Assembly: GCF_002979515.1 (NCBI RefSeq)
Contig: NZ_PCPA01000006.1
Span: forward strand, 153,641 to 217,640
From: Microbacterium sp. MYb54
GTDB taxonomy: Bacteria > Actinomycetota > Actinomycetes > Actinomycetales > Microbacteriaceae
Direction of reading: 5' to 3'
DNA length: 64,000 nt
How positions within the stretch are numbered: the first letter of the stretch is position 1; each line of letters starts with the position of its first letter. This document shows positions 1 to 9,397 of the stretch, in pieces. The notes beneath the pieces are model-generated. The model was not told the DNA's origin and searched no databases. It saw nothing but the letters and a program-made list of their open reading frames with translations. Made by a program: the position numbers and the translations under genes.

Positions 1-1
1 G

Positions 2-316
2 ACGGCGTTGAACTCGCTGCGACGCCACCAGATCCGCGCCGCGCTCACCGAGCTGGCAGCGCTCGGGGAGGGGCTGCCGCAGCTCATGGTGGGGGACTAC
101 AACTACCCCATCTTCAAAGAGAACCTCGGTCAGGCCGTGCGCGACCACGGCTACGCGCTGTCTCTCAGCGACGATCACACCTACACGCGCTACCGGGTGT
201 TCCGTGGGCACTACGACTTCGCCACCTCGACCGGATTCGAGATCGAACGCATCACGACCCTGCCGCAGGGAGCGAGCGATCACCGTCCGATCCTCGTCAC
301 GGTGAAGCCCGACTGA
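2..316 (+). CDS. endonuclease/exonuclease/phosphatase family protein, C-terminal part
   Basis: The reading frame is open from the first bases of the window, so the N-terminus lies outside it. About 104 residues remain. They carry two hallmarks of the EEP (DNase I-like) fold: a GDYNYP segment resembling the metal-binding GDFN motif, and a terminal SDHRPILV containing the catalytic Asp-His pair. The family cleaves phosphodiesters in nucleic acids or phospholipids; substrate and location cannot be told from this fragment. It ends just before the rplM promoter and is probably an independent unit. Confidence 0.75.
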   Translation, partial: TALNSLRRHQIRAALTELAALGEGLPQLMVGDYNYPIFKENLGQAVRDHGYALSLSDDHTYTRYRVFRGHYDFATSTGFEIERITTLPQGASDHRPILVTVKPD

Positions 317-325
317 GCCGGTGGT

Positions 326-355
326 TTGGGCATCAGGCGTCGGGTGGCGTATGAT
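326..355 (+). promoter_or_regulatory. predicted rplM-rpsI promoter
   Basis: A good -10 box TATGAT (350-355) lies 18 bases after a TTGGGC -35-like hexamer (326-331), just after the preceding gene. Transcription would start near 362, leaving a leader of about 140 bases before rplM. Confidence 0.55.
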
Positions 356-361
356 CTCTCT

Positions 362-500
362 TTGGTGCCTTTCCCGTTCGCGGTGAAGGGGCATCGTCCG
401 AACGTGAGCCCTCCACTGGCGTGTTCCTCCCTGTCGGGAAGAACCACCCCGGAGTGGGATTCACGAACTTCTCCGTTCGACACAAGAAAGCAGCACTATC
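362..500 (+). promoter_or_regulatory. long structured 5' leader of rplM
   Basis: The roughly 140-base untranslated region has several potential helices: CGTTCG paired with CGAACG, CCACT with AGTGG, and an inner TTCCTCCC/GGGAAGAA hairpin. The rplM start has only a weak purine-rich ribosome site (AAGAAAG). Ribosomal operons are often autoregulated through such leaders; that role here is inferred. Confidence 0.3.
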
Positions 501-947
501 GTGACGCGCACTTACACCCCCAAGGCTGGCGAAGTCCAGCGCGACTGGGTCGTCATCGACGCCACCGACGTCGTTCTCGGCCGTCTGGCTTCGCACGCCG
601 CTACGCTCCTGCGGGGCAAGCACAAGCCGACCTTCGCCAACCACATCGACTCGGGTGACTTCGTCATCATCGTGAACGCAGAGAAGGTCGCGCTCACCGG
701 TCAGAAGCTCCAGAAGAAGCTGGCCTACCGCCACTCCGGTTACCCGGGTGGTCTGAAGTCGGTCACCTACGCCGAGCTCCTCGAGAAGAACCCGGTCCGC
801 GCTGTCGAGAAGGCCATCCGTGGCATGCTCCCCAAGAACAGCCTCGGCCGCCAGCAGCTCTCGAAGCTCAAGGTCTACGTCGGTGGAGAGCACCCGCACG
901 CCGCTCAGCAGCCGCAGACGTACACCCTCGACCAGGTCGCCCAGTAA
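501..947 (+). CDS. rplM: 50S ribosomal protein L13
   Basis: Large-subunit ribosomal protein that binds 23S rRNA early in 50S assembly. The 148-residue product matches the usual L13 length (about 142-150) and contains the family landmarks [25 protein letters not shown] and the AIRGMLPKN segment. A GTG start is used because homology begins there. It is followed after 27 bases by rpsI, the conserved L13-S9 operon of bacteria. Transcription probably comes from the TATGAT promoter about 145 bases upstream. Confidence 0.98.
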   Translation: MTRTYTPKAGEVQRDWVVIDATDVVLGRLASHAATLLRGKHKPTFANHIDSGDFVIIVNAEKVALTGQKLQKKLAYRHSGYPGGLKSVTYAELLEKNPVRAVEKAIRGMLPKNSLGRQQLSKLKVYVGGEHPHAAQQPQTYTLDQVAQ

Positions 948-974
948 GCGCCGTAAAGACTTAAGGACATACTC

Positions 975-1460
975 GTGGCTGACATCCAGGACACCACCGA
1001 AACCCCGCAGAACTTCTCGACGTCGACTCCCGAGACCGACGTGGTCGAGGCGGCTCCCCGCCCCGTCCTCAGCGTCCCGGGCGCCGCTGTCGGCCGTCGC
1101 AAGCAGGCCATCGCCCGCGTGCGCATCGTCCCCGGCTCGGGCACGATCACGGTCAACGGCCGCACGATCGAGGATTACTTCCCGAACAAGCTGCACCAGC
1201 AGCTGATCAACGACCCGTTCACGGTGCTGAACCTCACCGGTGCATACGACGTCATCGCACGCATCTCCGGTGGTGGCCCCTCGGGCCAGGCCGGTGCGCT
1301 TCGTCTCGGCATCGCCCGTTCGCTGAACGGCATCGACGAGGAGAACAACCGTCCGACTCTGAAGAAGGCCGGCTTCCTCTCGCGCGACGCTCGCGTCAAG
1401 GAGCGCAAGAAGGCTGGACTCAAGAAGGCCCGCAAGGCGCCTCAGTACTCGAAGCGTTAA
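975..1460 (+). CDS. rpsI: 30S ribosomal protein S9
   Basis: Small-subunit ribosomal protein whose C-terminal tail reaches the P-site tRNA. The 161-residue product has an acidic, low-complexity N-terminal extension of about 35 residues, as is common in actinobacteria. The conserved core follows ([31 protein letters not shown]), then the invariant basic tail ending QYSKR. It is co-transcribed with rplM, and glmM follows 14 bases downstream, so glmM may share the transcript. Confidence 0.98.
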   Translation: MADIQDTTETPQNFSTSTPETDVVEAAPRPVLSVPGAAVGRRKQAIARVRIVPGSGTITVNGRTIEDYFPNKLHQQLINDPFTVLNLTGAYDVIARISGGGPSGQAGALRLGIARSLNGIDEENNRPTLKKAGFLSRDARVKERKKAGLKKARKAPQYSKR

Positions 1461-1474
1461 GGTCCACTGCTCCG

Positions 1475-2833
1475 ATGCCGATCTTTGGCACGGACGGTGT
1501 GCGAGGACTCGCCAATGGCGTCCTCACCGCCGATCTTGCGCTCACCCTGGCCCAGGCGACTGCTGTCGTCCTGGGCCAGGGGCGTACTGCGGAGGCTCGC
1601 AAGTCAGAAGGCAAACGACTCCTCGCAGTGGTCGCCCGCGACCCCAGGGTGTCCGGGCACTTCCTGACCGCAGCCGTCTCCGCAGGGCTCGCCTCCTCGG
1701 GCGTCGATGTGCTCGAGGCGGGGGTCATCCCCACACCCGCGCTGGCCTTCCTCGTCGCCGACCGTGACGCCGATTTCGGCGTGATGATCTCGGCGTCGCA
1801 CAACGCCGCGCCCGACAACGGCATCAAGATCTTCGCTCGCGGGGGCCGCAAGCTTCCCGACGTCGTCGAACAGCGCATCGAAGAGGCGATGGCCGGCGAG
1901 ATGCTGCGCCCGACGGGTGCCGGTGTCGGTCGCATCGACCGGTTCTCCGACGCGGAGGATCGCTACGTCGTGCATCTCCTCGGCTCGCTGCCGAACCGCC
2001 TCGACGGCATCCACGTGGTGCTGGACTGCGCCCACGGCGCAGCGTCAGGCGTTTCTCCCGAGACGTTCCGCGATGCGGGCGCCGAGGTCACGGTCATCGG
2101 GGCAGACCCCGACGGCTGGAACATCAACGACGGCGTCGGCTCGACGCACCTCGACAACCTCGCAGAGGCTGTCGTGCGTCTGGGGGCCGACATCGGCATC
2201 GCCCACGACGGTGACGCCGACCGCTGCCTGGCTGTGGACGCCGAAGGCAAGCACATCGACGGCGATCAGATCATGGCGATCATCGCTGTGTCGATGAAGG
2301 AGCGCGGTCACCTCACCGACGACACCCTCGTGGCGACCGTGATGAGCAACCTCGGTCTGCATGTCGCGATGCGTGAGCACGGGATCACGGTGCGTCAGAC
2401 CGCGGTCGGCGATCGCTACGTCCTCGAAGACATGAACGAGGGTGGCTACGCCCTCGGCGGCGAGCAGTCCGGTCACGTCATCATGAGCGAGTACGCGACC
2501 ACCGGCGACGGCATCCTCACCGGCCTCCACCTGGTGGCCGAGATGGCACGTCAGAAGAAGACGATCGCCGAGCTCGCCTCGGTGATGACCATCTACCCGC
2601 AGGTTCTCATCAACGTGCGCGATGTCGACAAGGACCGCGTCGCAGACGACGAGGTCGTGCAGCAGGCCGTGCGCGAAATCGAGACCGAGCTGGGCGATTC
2701 CGGACGGGTGCTGCTGCGCAAGTCCGGCACCGAGCCTCTGGTGCGGGTCATGGTCGAGGCTGCCGACGCGGAGTCCGTGCACGCCTACGCCGGACGCCTT
2801 GCAGAGGTCGTGCAGGAGCGCCTCGCGCTCTGA
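1475..2833 (+). CDS. glmM: phosphoglucosamine mutase
   Basis: Converts glucosamine-6-phosphate to glucosamine-1-phosphate, the step after GlmS toward UDP-N-acetylglucosamine for peptidoglycan. The 452-residue protein has the full alpha-D-phosphohexomutase layout: the phosphoserine loop in [15 protein letters not shown], the metal-binding DGDADR segment in [11 protein letters not shown], the sugar-binding GGEQSGH loop and the phosphate-binding [11 protein letters not shown] near the C-terminus. The start [11 protein letters not shown] is typical. glmS, the preceding enzyme of the pathway, lies 3 kb downstream on the same strand. Confidence 0.97.
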   Translation: MPIFGTDGVRGLANGVLTADLALTLAQATAVVLGQGRTAEARKSEGKRLLAVVARDPRVSGHFLTAAVSAGLASSGVDVLEAGVIPTPALAFLVADRDADFGVMISASHNAAPDNGIKIFARGGRKLPDVVEQRIEEAMAGEMLRPTGAGVGRIDRFSDAEDRYVVHLLGSLPNRLDGIHVVLDCAHGAASGVSPETFRDAGAEVTVIGADPDGWNINDGVGSTHLDNLAEAVVRLGADIGIAHDGDADRCLAVDAEGKHIDGDQIMAIIAVSMKERGHLTDDTLVATVMSNLGLHVAMREHGITVRQTAVGDRYVLEDMNEGGYALGGEQSGHVIMSEYATTGDGILTGLHLVAEMARQKKTIAELASVMTIYPQVLINVRDVDKDRVADDEVVQQAVREIETELGDSGRVLLRKSGTEPLVRVMVEAADAESVHAYAGRLAEVVQERLAL

Positions 2834-2849
2834 CGCCTGAAGTGCTTCG

Positions 2850-2887
2850 GAAACGGCCGGTCGCTGATCTCAGCGGACGGCCGTTTC
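2850..2887. terminator. inverted repeat between glmM and the AraC-type gene
   Basis: A perfect 10-bp stem (GAAACGGCCG at 2850-2859, CGGCCGTTTC at 2878-2887) encloses a second helix CGCTGA/TCAGCG. It lies between two convergent genes and its right arm overlaps the last codons of the minus-strand gene, so it could serve both. There is no clear U-tract, which is common in actinobacteria. Confidence 0.55.
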
Positions 2888-3787
2888 GCGTTCTTCGCTG
2901 CGGTGCGCGCGAAGTGCCCGCGGCGTCGTGCCGTAGTCGTCGTCGAGTGCGCGGCGCAGACTCATCGGCGAGTGGAATCCCGCACGCTGCGAGATCTGCT
3001 CGATGCTCAGCACGTCGAATCGGCTGTCGATCAGAAGAGACTTGGCCAGGCGTGCGCGCTGATGCCGGATCTCGCCCGCCACGCTGTTCTCCGCCTCGGC
3101 GAAGACCAGCTGAAGCTGACGCAGTGAAGACTGCACCTCACGGGCGACCAGCGTCGGGTTCAGAGCGGGGTCACCGCACTGCTGCGCGATGACCGCCACG
3201 GCTCGGTCGCGCAGCGCAGCCCTCGGGGAGCGCTGACCGGAAGCCGCGCCGACACGGTCGAGCAGGATCGCACCGCTCATCTCCACGATCAGGTGCTCGA
3301 TCGCATACCGTTCGATCGACGTCGCCGGGTCATCGGTGTCGAGGATCTGCTCGATGAAGGCCTGCATCGCCCGATCCAGTGGCCGACGTTCGGTGAGGAT
3401 CCAGGCGACAGTCGGCAGAGCAGCGACGAAGGCCCCCAGCGCGGCGCGAGGAACGTAGGCGGCTGTCACGCGCCAGGCGCCTTCGCAGCGCACGTGGTGG
3501 GTGACCCCTGGCGCGGCGAGGACGACTCCGCCCTCGATCTGCGTCCACGGCCCGTCCGGTGTCTTCGTCGACAGTCCTGCTGCGTCGACGAACGCGAAGA
3601 CGGCGTGCTCGGGGTGAGCCGTCGTGGTGTCGATCGCCAACTCGGTGGTGGTGCCATGCAGTGACAGCAGGATCACCGGGCCCGGCGTCCGCTCCAAGGC
3701 GTGAAGCGGCGAGCGGGCGCCGACGGCGCGGACGCCGTGGGCGATCAACTCCGCAGTGCTGATCTCTCTGATGTTGCCTTGACCCAT
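2870..3787 (-). CDS. AraC-family transcriptional regulator
   Basis: A 305-residue predicted DNA-binding regulator. The C-terminal third has the paired helix-turn-helix layout of the AraC/XylS family, with the second helix-turn-helix around IEQISQRAGFHSPMSLRRAL followed by a GTTPRALR tail. The N-terminal two-thirds resembles the cupin-like AraC ligand-binding half (PGVTHHV, ISTAELIAHG). An ATG further upstream is possible, but the chosen one has a G-rich ribosome site (GGGGGGTG) about six bases before it. No target gene is obvious: the divergent 178-base upstream region leads only to the end of the Ppx/GppA gene. The effector is unknown. Confidence 0.8.
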   Translation of the reverse strand: MGQGNIREISTAELIAHGVRAVGARSPLHALERTPGPVILLSLHGTTTELAIDTTTAHPEHAVFAFVDAAGLSTKTPDGPWTQIEGGVVLAAPGVTHHVRCEGAWRVTAAYVPRAALGAFVAALPTVAWILTERRPLDRAMQAFIEQILDTDDPATSIERYAIEHLIVEMSGAILLDRVGAASGQRSPRAALRDRAVAVIAQQCGDPALNPTLVAREVQSSLRQLQLVFAEAENSVAGEIRHQRARLAKSLLIDSRFDVLSIEQISQRAGFHSPMSLRRALDDDYGTTPRALRAHRSEERETAVR

Positions 3788-3965
3788 GCAGCACCCCCCG
3801 ACGCTGATGACCGTGGGGACGACACCGACCATGGCCGGTGCTCGCCGGGCTCGTTCCTCACCGACCAGCGGATGATGCGGACGGGGAAGTGCTCGCTTCG
3901 TCAGAGGATACCGGCGCGGACGGGGAAGGCAACAGTGCCTCTTGCGTCGGGCTCCCTGTCGCTCT

Positions 3966-4910
3966 TCAGCTTCGAGTATCGCTCCACTTCAGCTGCTCGA
4001 TGTATCGCAGCAGCACGCCTTCGCGCAGAGCCCATGGGGACACTTCCAGCTCGTCGATCTGCAGCGCGGTCATCGCCGCGTGCAACGACACCGCAGCGGC
4101 GACGATCTGGAACGTCCGGTCCGGCGTGATGCCCGGCAGCTCCTGCCTGGCTGAGGCAGGGAGGCGCGCGAGCCGCGGGATCCAGGAGCCGAGTGCTGGC
4201 CGAGGCAGCAGCATCCGTTCGCTTCCCGACCATCCGGGCACCGGGTAGCCGACCAGTCGAGCGAGCGAGCGGATCGCCTTGGACGATCCGACGACGTGGT
4301 CGGGGCGGGGGAGTGCTGCGAACGGGGGCAGTACTGCCGCGAGAGTGGTCTCGGCGTGGGCGCGCAATCGCTCGACGTCGACCTCGCCTGGAGGATCGTT
4401 CGGCAGGAACTGCACGGTCATGCGTCCTGCGCCGAGGGGTACGGATGCCGCGGCGTCGGGCATCTCCTCGGCCCCTGCCGCGATCTCCAAAGAGCCGCCG
4501 CCGATGTCGAGCAGCAGGATCTGCCCGGCAGACCAGCCGAACCAGCGGCGTACCGCGAGGAACGTCAGCTCGGCTTCGGTCTCGCCGTCGAGCACCTGCA
4601 GGGGCTGACCGAGGGCTGCTTCGATGCGGGCGATCACGTCTGCACCATTGCGTGCATCGCGAACGGCGCTCGTCGCCGTCGCGAGCAATGCGTCGACGCG
4701 CTCGCTCTCGGCGACGCGGCGCGCTTGGGCGACCGCGACTTCGAGTGCGACCACGCCCTCCTCGGAGATCGAGCCGTCAGGTGCGAGGTAGCGCATGAGG
4801 CGCAACACCGTCCTGTCGCTGGTCGTCGCGAGCGGACGTCCACCTGGGCGGACATCGGCCGCCAGCATGTGGACGGTGTTGGATCCGATGTCGAGGACTC
4901 CTAGGCGCAC
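3966..4910 (-). CDS. Ppx/GppA family exopolyphosphatase or pppGpp phosphatase
   Basis: A 314-residue member of the ASKHA-fold Ppx/GppA family, which hydrolyses inorganic polyphosphate and/or pppGpp. Visible motifs are the N-terminal phosphate loop [10 protein letters not shown] and the second loop [12 protein letters not shown]. It matches the short actinobacterial form without the C-terminal HD domain of E. coli Ppx. The start is the GTG at 4910 (VRLGVLDIG), where homology begins. A -10-like TATTCT lies six bases upstream, so the mRNA is probably leaderless. It is divergent from coaA across 37 bases. Polyphosphatase and pppGpp phosphatase cannot be told apart by sequence. Confidence 0.88.
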   Translation of the reverse strand: MRLGVLDIGSNTVHMLAADVRPGGRPLATTSDRTVLRLMRYLAPDGSISEEGVVALEVAVAQARRVAESERVDALLATATSAVRDARNGADVIARIEAALGQPLQVLDGETEAELTFLAVRRWFGWSAGQILLLDIGGGSLEIAAGAEEMPDAAASVPLGAGRMTVQFLPNDPPGEVDVERLRAHAETTLAAVLPPFAALPRPDHVVGSSKAIRSLARLVGYPVPGWSGSERMLLPRPALGSWIPRLARLPASARQELPGITPDRTFQIVAAAVSLHAAMTALQIDELEVSPWALREGVLLRYIEQLKWSDTRS

Positions 4911-4916
4911 GGGAAG

Positions 4917-4922
4917 AGAATA
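4917..4922 (-). promoter_or_regulatory. -10 box of leaderless Ppx/GppA gene
   Basis: TATTCT on the minus strand lies six bases before the GTG start at 4910, placing the transcription start on or next to the start codon. Confidence 0.5.
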
Positions 4923-4934
4923 CTCGCCCCCCGA

Positions 4935-4940
4935 TACGAT
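4935..4940 (+). promoter_or_regulatory. -10 box of coaA
   Basis: TACGAT lies seven bases before the GTG at 4948, again giving a leaderless transcript. The two divergent -10 boxes are only 12 bases apart, so the two promoters must share or compete for polymerase. Confidence 0.45.
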
Positions 4941-4947
4941 GTACTCC

Positions 4948-5892
4948 GTGACCACCGCCGACCCCACGCTGCCGCTGTCGCCCTACCGGGAGATCGGCCG
5001 CGCAGAATGGGCTCGGCTCGCGGCCGGGCTCGATCAGCCGCTCACCGAAACCGAGGTCGTGGAGCTCCGGGGCATCGGGGACCGCCTCTCCCTCACCGAG
5101 GTGCGCGAGGTGTACCTTCCGCTGAGTCGGCTGCTCAGCCTGTACGCGACTTCGACGAAGCGCCTCGGTGCCGCGACGTCGTCTTTCCTCCAAGAGGATG
5201 ACACCACGACGCCGTTCGTCGTCGGCGTCGCAGGATCCGTGGCGGTGGGCAAGTCGACGATCGCGCGTCTGCTGCGCGAGCTCATGAGCCGCTGGCCGGG
5301 GACGCCCCGGGTCGAGCTGGTCACCACCGACGGGTTCCTGTACCCGAACGCCGAGCTCGAGCGTCGCGGGATCATGGACCGCAAGGGATTTCCCGAGTCG
5401 TACGACCGCCGTGCGCTGATCGATTTCCTCACCGAGGTGAAGAGCGGCGCCACCGAAGTGCGCGCCCCGTTCTACTCCCACATGCGATATGACATCGTGC
5501 CGGACGCCAACGTCGTGGTGCGTCGCCCCGACGTCGTGATCGTCGAGGGACTGAACGTGCTGCAGCCGCCGCCGGCTCCGAACGACGTCGCCGTCAGCGA
5601 CCTGTTCGACTTCTCGATCTTCGTCGACGCCGACACCTCGCACATCGAGAAGTGGTACGTCGACCGCTTTCTTGCATTGCGCCAGGCCGCGTTCAGCAAC
5701 CCCTCGTCGTACTTCAACGTGTTCGCGCACCTCACGGACGAGGAGGCGATCACCACGGCGCTCGGGTACTGGAACGAGATCAACATGCCCAACCTCGTCG
5801 AGAACGTGATGCCCACCAGGCATCGTGCGCGTCTGGTGCTGCGCAAGGGCGCGGACCACGACGTCGAGACCGTGCTGCTGCGCAAGCTCTGA
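4948..5892 (+). CDS. coaA: type I pantothenate kinase
   Basis: Phosphorylates pantothenate with ATP, the first and usually rate-limiting step of coenzyme A synthesis; the type I enzyme is normally feedback-inhibited by CoA. The 314-residue protein (E. coli CoaA 316) carries the P-loop GSVAVGKST near residue 95, followed by TTDGFLYPN and MRYDIVPDA, all family hallmarks. The GTG at 4948 is preferred over an ATG nine bases upstream because a -10 box ends seven bases before it and no ribosome site precedes either codon. It stands alone, 100 bases before glmS. Confidence 0.95.
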   Translation: MTTADPTLPLSPYREIGRAEWARLAAGLDQPLTETEVVELRGIGDRLSLTEVREVYLPLSRLLSLYATSTKRLGAATSSFLQEDDTTTPFVVGVAGSVAVGKSTIARLLRELMSRWPGTPRVELVTTDGFLYPNAELERRGIMDRKGFPESYDRRALIDFLTEVKSGATEVRAPFYSHMRYDIVPDANVVVRRPDVVIVEGLNVLQPPPAPNDVAVSDLFDFSIFVDADTSHIEKWYVDRFLALRQAAFSNPSSYFNVFAHLTDEEAITTALGYWNEINMPNLVENVMPTRHRARLVLRKGADHDVETVLLRKL

Positions 5893-5979
5893 CACGGCTC
5901 GCAAGCGCACCGATGCGGTCCGGTCGATGATCGACGGTGCCTCCCGAGAATGTACGGACGGCTCCCAAAAATTCCGGCT

Positions 5980-5985
5980 TACTCT
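5980..5985 (+). promoter_or_regulatory. -10 box of leaderless glmS
   Basis: TACTCT ends seven bases before the ATG of glmS. There is no Shine-Dalgarno-like sequence, so the transcript is probably leaderless. Confidence 0.45.
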
Positions 5986-5992
5986 TGACCGC

Positions 5993-7840
5993 ATGTGTGG
6001 AATCGTCGGATACGTGGGCCCGCGCCCCAGCCAGGACATCCTTCTCGCCGGCCTCGCCCGCCTGGAGTATCGCGGGTACGACTCTGCGGGAGTGGCCGTC
6101 ATCGACGGCGGCGGCTCGCTCGGGATGCGCAAGAAGGCGGGCAAGCTCGCCGTGTTGCGTGACTCGCTCGCCGACGCGCCGCTCCCCGATGGGTCGACCG
6201 GCATCGGACACACCCGCTGGGCGACGCACGGTGGGCCGACCGACGGCAATGCGCACCCCCACCTGGCCGACGACGACAAGCTCGCCGTCATCCACAACGG
6301 CATCATCGAGAACTTCTCCGCGCTGCGCGAAGAGCTGCTCGCCGACGGCGTCGTGTTCCGCAGCGAGACCGACACCGAGGTCGCAGCCGCCCTCCTCGGC
6401 CGGGCGTACGCCGACAACGGCGGAGACCTGCAGCTGGCGTTCCGCAGCGTCGTGAACCGCCTCGAGGGCGCTTTCACCCTGCTCGCGATGCATGAGGACC
6501 ACCCTGGTCTCGTGGTCGGCGCCCGCCGCAATTCCCCGCTCGTCATCGGACTCGGCGAGGGGGAGAACTTCCTCGGCTCCGACGTCGCCGCCTTCATCGA
6601 GTACACGCGCAAGGCGCTTGCGATCGGTCAGGATCAGATCGTCTCGATCACCCCGGACGCCGTCACCGTCATGGACTTCGCCGGTACTCCGGTCGAGCCC
6701 GAGCCGTTCGACGTGTCGTGGGACGCCGCTGCTGCCGAAAAGGGTGGATGGTCCAGCTTCATGGCCAAGGAGGTCGCCGAGCAGCCTGAGGCGGTCGCCA
6801 ACACGATCCGCGGTCGCATCAAGGACGGCCAGGTCGTCATCCCCGAGCTCGAAGGCCTCGACGAGCTCTTCATCGGCATCAACCGCGTCATCATCACAGC
6901 CTGCGGCACAGCGTCGTACGCGGCGCTCGTCGGCAAGTACGCGATCGAGCAGTGGGCGCGCGTCGCGGTCGACGTCGAGCTCGCGCACGAGTTCCGCTAC
7001 CGCGATCCGGTCATCGGCGCCGACACCCTGGTGGTCTCGATCAGCCAGTCGGGCGAGACCATGGACACGCTCATGGCCGTGAAGTACGCCCGAGAGCGCG
7101 GCGCGCGCACACTCTCCATCTGCAATACGCAGGGCGCGACGATCCCGCGCGAGTCGGACGCCGTCGTCTACACCCACGCCGGGCCCGAGGTCGCGGTCGC
7201 TTCGACCAAGGCGTTCTCCGCCCAGATCACCGCGCTGCTGCTGCTCGGTCTGCACATGGGCAGGGTGCGTGGTGCGGTGGCAGACGCATCGGTCGATGTC
7301 GCCGAGCTCGCGGCTCTTCCGGAGAAGATCGCGAAGGTGCTCGAGAGCGAGCACGAGCACGTCACCCAGCTCGCCGGCTGGATGGCAGACACCCGCTCGG
7401 TGCTCTTCCTCGGTCGCCATGTCGGCTACCCGATCGCGCTCGAGGGTGCGCTCAAGCTCAAGGAGATCTCCTACATCCACGCCGAGGGGTTCGCGGCCGG
7501 CGAGCTCAAGCACGGCCCGATCGCGCTGATCGAGCCGGGGCAGCCGGTGTTCGTCCTGGTGCCGTCTCCGCGTCATTCGGCACTCGTGCACTCCAAGGTC
7601 GTCTCGAACATCCAGGAGATCCGCGCCCGCGGTGCCCGTGTGATCGTGATCGCCGAGGAGGGCGACGCCGCCGTGCTGCCGTTCGCCGACGAGGTCATCC
7701 ACATCCCGCTCGCCGGTGCGATGTTCGAGCCGTTGCTCGCGGTCGTCCCACTCCAGATCTTCGCGATGGCTCTGGCCACTGCGAAGGGACTCGACGTCGA
7801 CCAGCCGCGCAACCTCGCGAAGTCCGTCACGGTCGAGTAA
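5993..7840 (+). CDS. glmS: glutamine-fructose-6-phosphate aminotransferase (isomerizing)
   Basis: Makes glucosamine-6-phosphate from fructose-6-phosphate and glutamine, committing carbon to cell-wall amino sugars. The 615-residue protein starts MCGIVGYVG; Cys2 is the N-terminal glutaminase nucleophile. The glutaminase domain (GHTRWATHG, HNGIIENF) is followed by two SIS sugar-isomerase domains (ACGTASYAA, SQSGETMDT) and ends AKSVTVE as in the family. The frame is open upstream of the ATG, but Cys2 fixes the true start. No glmS ribozyme is recognisable in the 100 bases upstream; control is probably at the promoter. Confidence 0.97.
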   Translation: MCGIVGYVGPRPSQDILLAGLARLEYRGYDSAGVAVIDGGGSLGMRKKAGKLAVLRDSLADAPLPDGSTGIGHTRWATHGGPTDGNAHPHLADDDKLAVIHNGIIENFSALREELLADGVVFRSETDTEVAAALLGRAYADNGGDLQLAFRSVVNRLEGAFTLLAMHEDHPGLVVGARRNSPLVIGLGEGENFLGSDVAAFIEYTRKALAIGQDQIVSITPDAVTVMDFAGTPVEPEPFDVSWDAAAAEKGGWSSFMAKEVAEQPEAVANTIRGRIKDGQVVIPELEGLDELFIGINRVIITACGTASYAALVGKYAIEQWARVAVDVELAHEFRYRDPVIGADTLVVSISQSGETMDTLMAVKYARERGARTLSICNTQGATIPRESDAVVYTHAGPEVAVASTKAFSAQITALLLLGLHMGRVRGAVADASVDVAELAALPEKIAKVLESEHEHVTQLAGWMADTRSVLFLGRHVGYPIALEGALKLKEISYIHAEGFAAGELKHGPIALIEPGQPVFVLVPSPRHSALVHSKVVSNIQEIRARGARVIVIAEEGDAAVLPFADEVIHIPLAGAMFEPLLAVVPLQIFAMALATAKGLDVDQPRNLAKSVTVE

Positions 7841-7859
7841 GCCCTTCTCCGAATCGCGC

Positions 7860-7894
7860 AAATGGCCTCGTTTCCACCGGAAACGGGGCCATTT
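7860..7894 (+). terminator. hairpin downstream of glmS
   Basis: An inverted repeat, AAATGGCC-TCGTTTCC, three loop bases, then GGAAACGG-GGCCATTT (one mismatch), lies 19 bases after the glmS stop. No U-tract follows; it is likely a transcription terminator. Confidence 0.6.
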
Positions 7895-7922
7895 GGGCGA
7901 TCTCAACCGGAAGCATGCTCGA

Positions 7923-7928
7923 TAGGCT
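7923..7928 (+). promoter_or_regulatory. -10 box of leaderless acpS
   Basis: TAGGCT lies six bases before the GTG at 7935. The same hexamer at the same distance precedes two other genes in this window. Confidence 0.5.
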
Positions 7929-7934
7929 GAGCGA

Positions 7935-8294
7935 GTGATCATCGGCACCGGCATCGACCTCGTGGACATCCCGCGATTCGAGCGGACGATGGCACGGACG
8001 CCACGACTGCGAGAGCGACTCTTCGCCCCGTCGGAGCGCGCTCTGCGACTCCCGTCGCTCGCGGCGCGCTACGCCGCCAAGGAGGCGCTGATCAAAGCGC
8101 TCGGCGGCTCGGACGGTGTGCACTGGACCGACATCGAGATCGCATCGGAGCCCTCGGGTCGCCCCCATTTCGTTCTCTCCGGCTCGACGGCAGCCGTCGT
8201 CCAGGAACGGGGAATCCTCACGCTTCATCTGACCCTCACTCACGATGCCGGCCTCGCCGCCGCGTTCGTCGTCGCCGAAGGAGCACCGCTGTGA
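7935..8294 (+). CDS. acpS: holo-[acyl-carrier-protein] synthase
   Basis: Transfers 4'-phosphopantetheine from CoA to acyl carrier protein, activating fatty-acid synthesis. The 119-residue product is the size of trimeric AcpS enzymes. It has the N-terminal GTGIDLVDI motif with the Mg-binding Asp, and the RYAAKEALIKALG motif with the second metal ligand. The GTG start is probably leaderless. It overlaps alr by four bases and begins an acpS-alr-tsaE operon that continues into a response regulator. Confidence 0.95.
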   Translation: MIIGTGIDLVDIPRFERTMARTPRLRERLFAPSERALRLPSLAARYAAKEALIKALGGSDGVHWTDIEIASEPSGRPHFVLSGSTAAVVQERGILTLHLTLTHDAGLAAAFVVAEGAPL

Positions 8295-9397
8295 CCGTCC
8301 CGTTCCGTGAAGCGACCATCGACCTCGACGCGATCGCCGACAACGTGCGGCACTTCCGCCGGCTCACCGGCGTGGACGTGATCGCGATCGTCAAGGCCAA
8401 CGCCTACGGACATGGAGCGGCTGCCGCTGCCGTCGCCGCGCTCTCCGCCGGTGCGACGCGCATCGGCGTCGCAGAGATCCCCGAGGCGCTCGAGCTGCGC
8501 AGGCAGGGCGTTCATGCCCCGATCATGGCGTGGCTGCACGCGCCGGGGGAGCGGTTCGAGCATGCCGCCGCGCAAGACATCGAGGTCGGGATCTCATCCT
8601 TCGACCAGCTCGAGGCAGCCGCCACGGCAGCCGCGGTCGACCGTCCGGTCGGCGTGCACCTGAAGTTCGAGACCGGACTGTCGCGCAACGGCATCGCCCC
8701 GGCGGACTGGGGGCGGGTGCTGGCCGAGGCCGCGCGTCTCGAGCGCATCGGACGCCTGCGCATCGTCGGACTCTTCAGCCACCTCTCCAACACCTCGGTG
8801 GAAGACGACAGAGCTGCGCTCGCGAAATTCCAGGAGGGGGTCGTGGCTGCGGAATCCTTCGGCATCCACCCGGAGATCCGGCACATCGCCGCCACTGCTG
8901 CGGCGATCGACCTGCCGGAGATGCGGCTCGACGCCGTGCGGATCGGTGTCGGGCTCTTCGGGCTGTCGCCGTTCGACGACCGCAGTTCCGCCGAGCTCGG
9001 GTTGCGCCCGGCGATGACGCTCCGTGGAGCGATCGCGGCCGTCCGTCGTGTTCCCGCCGGAACCGGCGTCTCCTACGGCTATGACCATCGCACTGACCGC
9101 GACACGACTCTGGTGCTCGTGCCGCTCGGCTACGCCGACGGTGTGCCGCGCAACGCCTCCGGCCGGCTTCCCGTCTCGATCGGCGGGCGCCGGTTCGTGA
9201 ACGTCGGACGCATCGCGATGGATCAGTTCATCGTCGACGTCGGCGACACCCCGGTGTCGATCGGCGACGAGGTCGTCTTGTTCGGTGATCCCACTCTCGG
9301 GGTGCCGTCCGCCGCAGACTGGGCGGACGCGGCAGACACCATCAACTACGAGATCGTGACGCGCATCGGCCCGCGCGTACCCCGGCGGACCGTATGA
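8291..9397 (+). CDS. alr: alanine racemase
   Basis: PLP enzyme interconverting L- and D-alanine, supplying D-Ala for peptidoglycan. The 368-residue protein has the PLP-lysine motif IVKANAYGHG near residue 38, and the second catalytic tyrosine is expected in GVSYGYDHRT in the C-terminal beta domain, before GYADGVPR and GRIAMDQF. The GTG start overlaps acpS by four bases and the stop overlaps tsaE by four, indicating translational coupling. The pairing with acpS is common in actinobacteria. Confidence 0.96.
   Translation: MTVPFREATIDLDAIADNVRHFRRLTGVDVIAIVKANAYGHGAAAAAVAALSAGATRIGVAEIPEALELRRQGVHAPIMAWLHAPGERFEHAAAQDIEVGISSFDQLEAAATAAAVDRPVGVHLKFETGLSRNGIAPADWGRVLAEAARLERIGRLRIVGLFSHLSNTSVEDDRAALAKFQEGVVAAESFGIHPEIRHIAATAAAIDLPEMRLDAVRIGVGLFGLSPFDDRSSAELGLRPAMTLRGAIAAVRRVPAGTGVSYGYDHRTDRDTTLVLVPLGYADGVPRNASGRLPVSIGGRRFVNVGRIAMDQFIVDVGDTPVSIGDEVVLFGDPTLGVPSAADWADAADTINYEIVTRIGPRVPRRTV

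Noticed and set aside
4926..4940. Sigma-28-like CCCGATAC near coaA
   Set aside because: There is no TAAC at the required distance, and a normal -10 box overlaps it.
5893..5992. glmS ribozyme upstream of glmS
   Set aside because: Only 100 bases are available, no conserved ribozyme core is recognisable, and a leaderless promoter explains the start.
4777..6612. Minus-strand open frame of 611 codons across coaA and glmS
   Set aside because: It crosses two certain genes and their promoters and shows no domain.
5780..7969. Minus-strand open frame of 729 codons opposite glmS
   Set aside because: It lies fully opposite the certain glmS gene and has the biased Arg/Asp/Leu composition of an antisense shadow.
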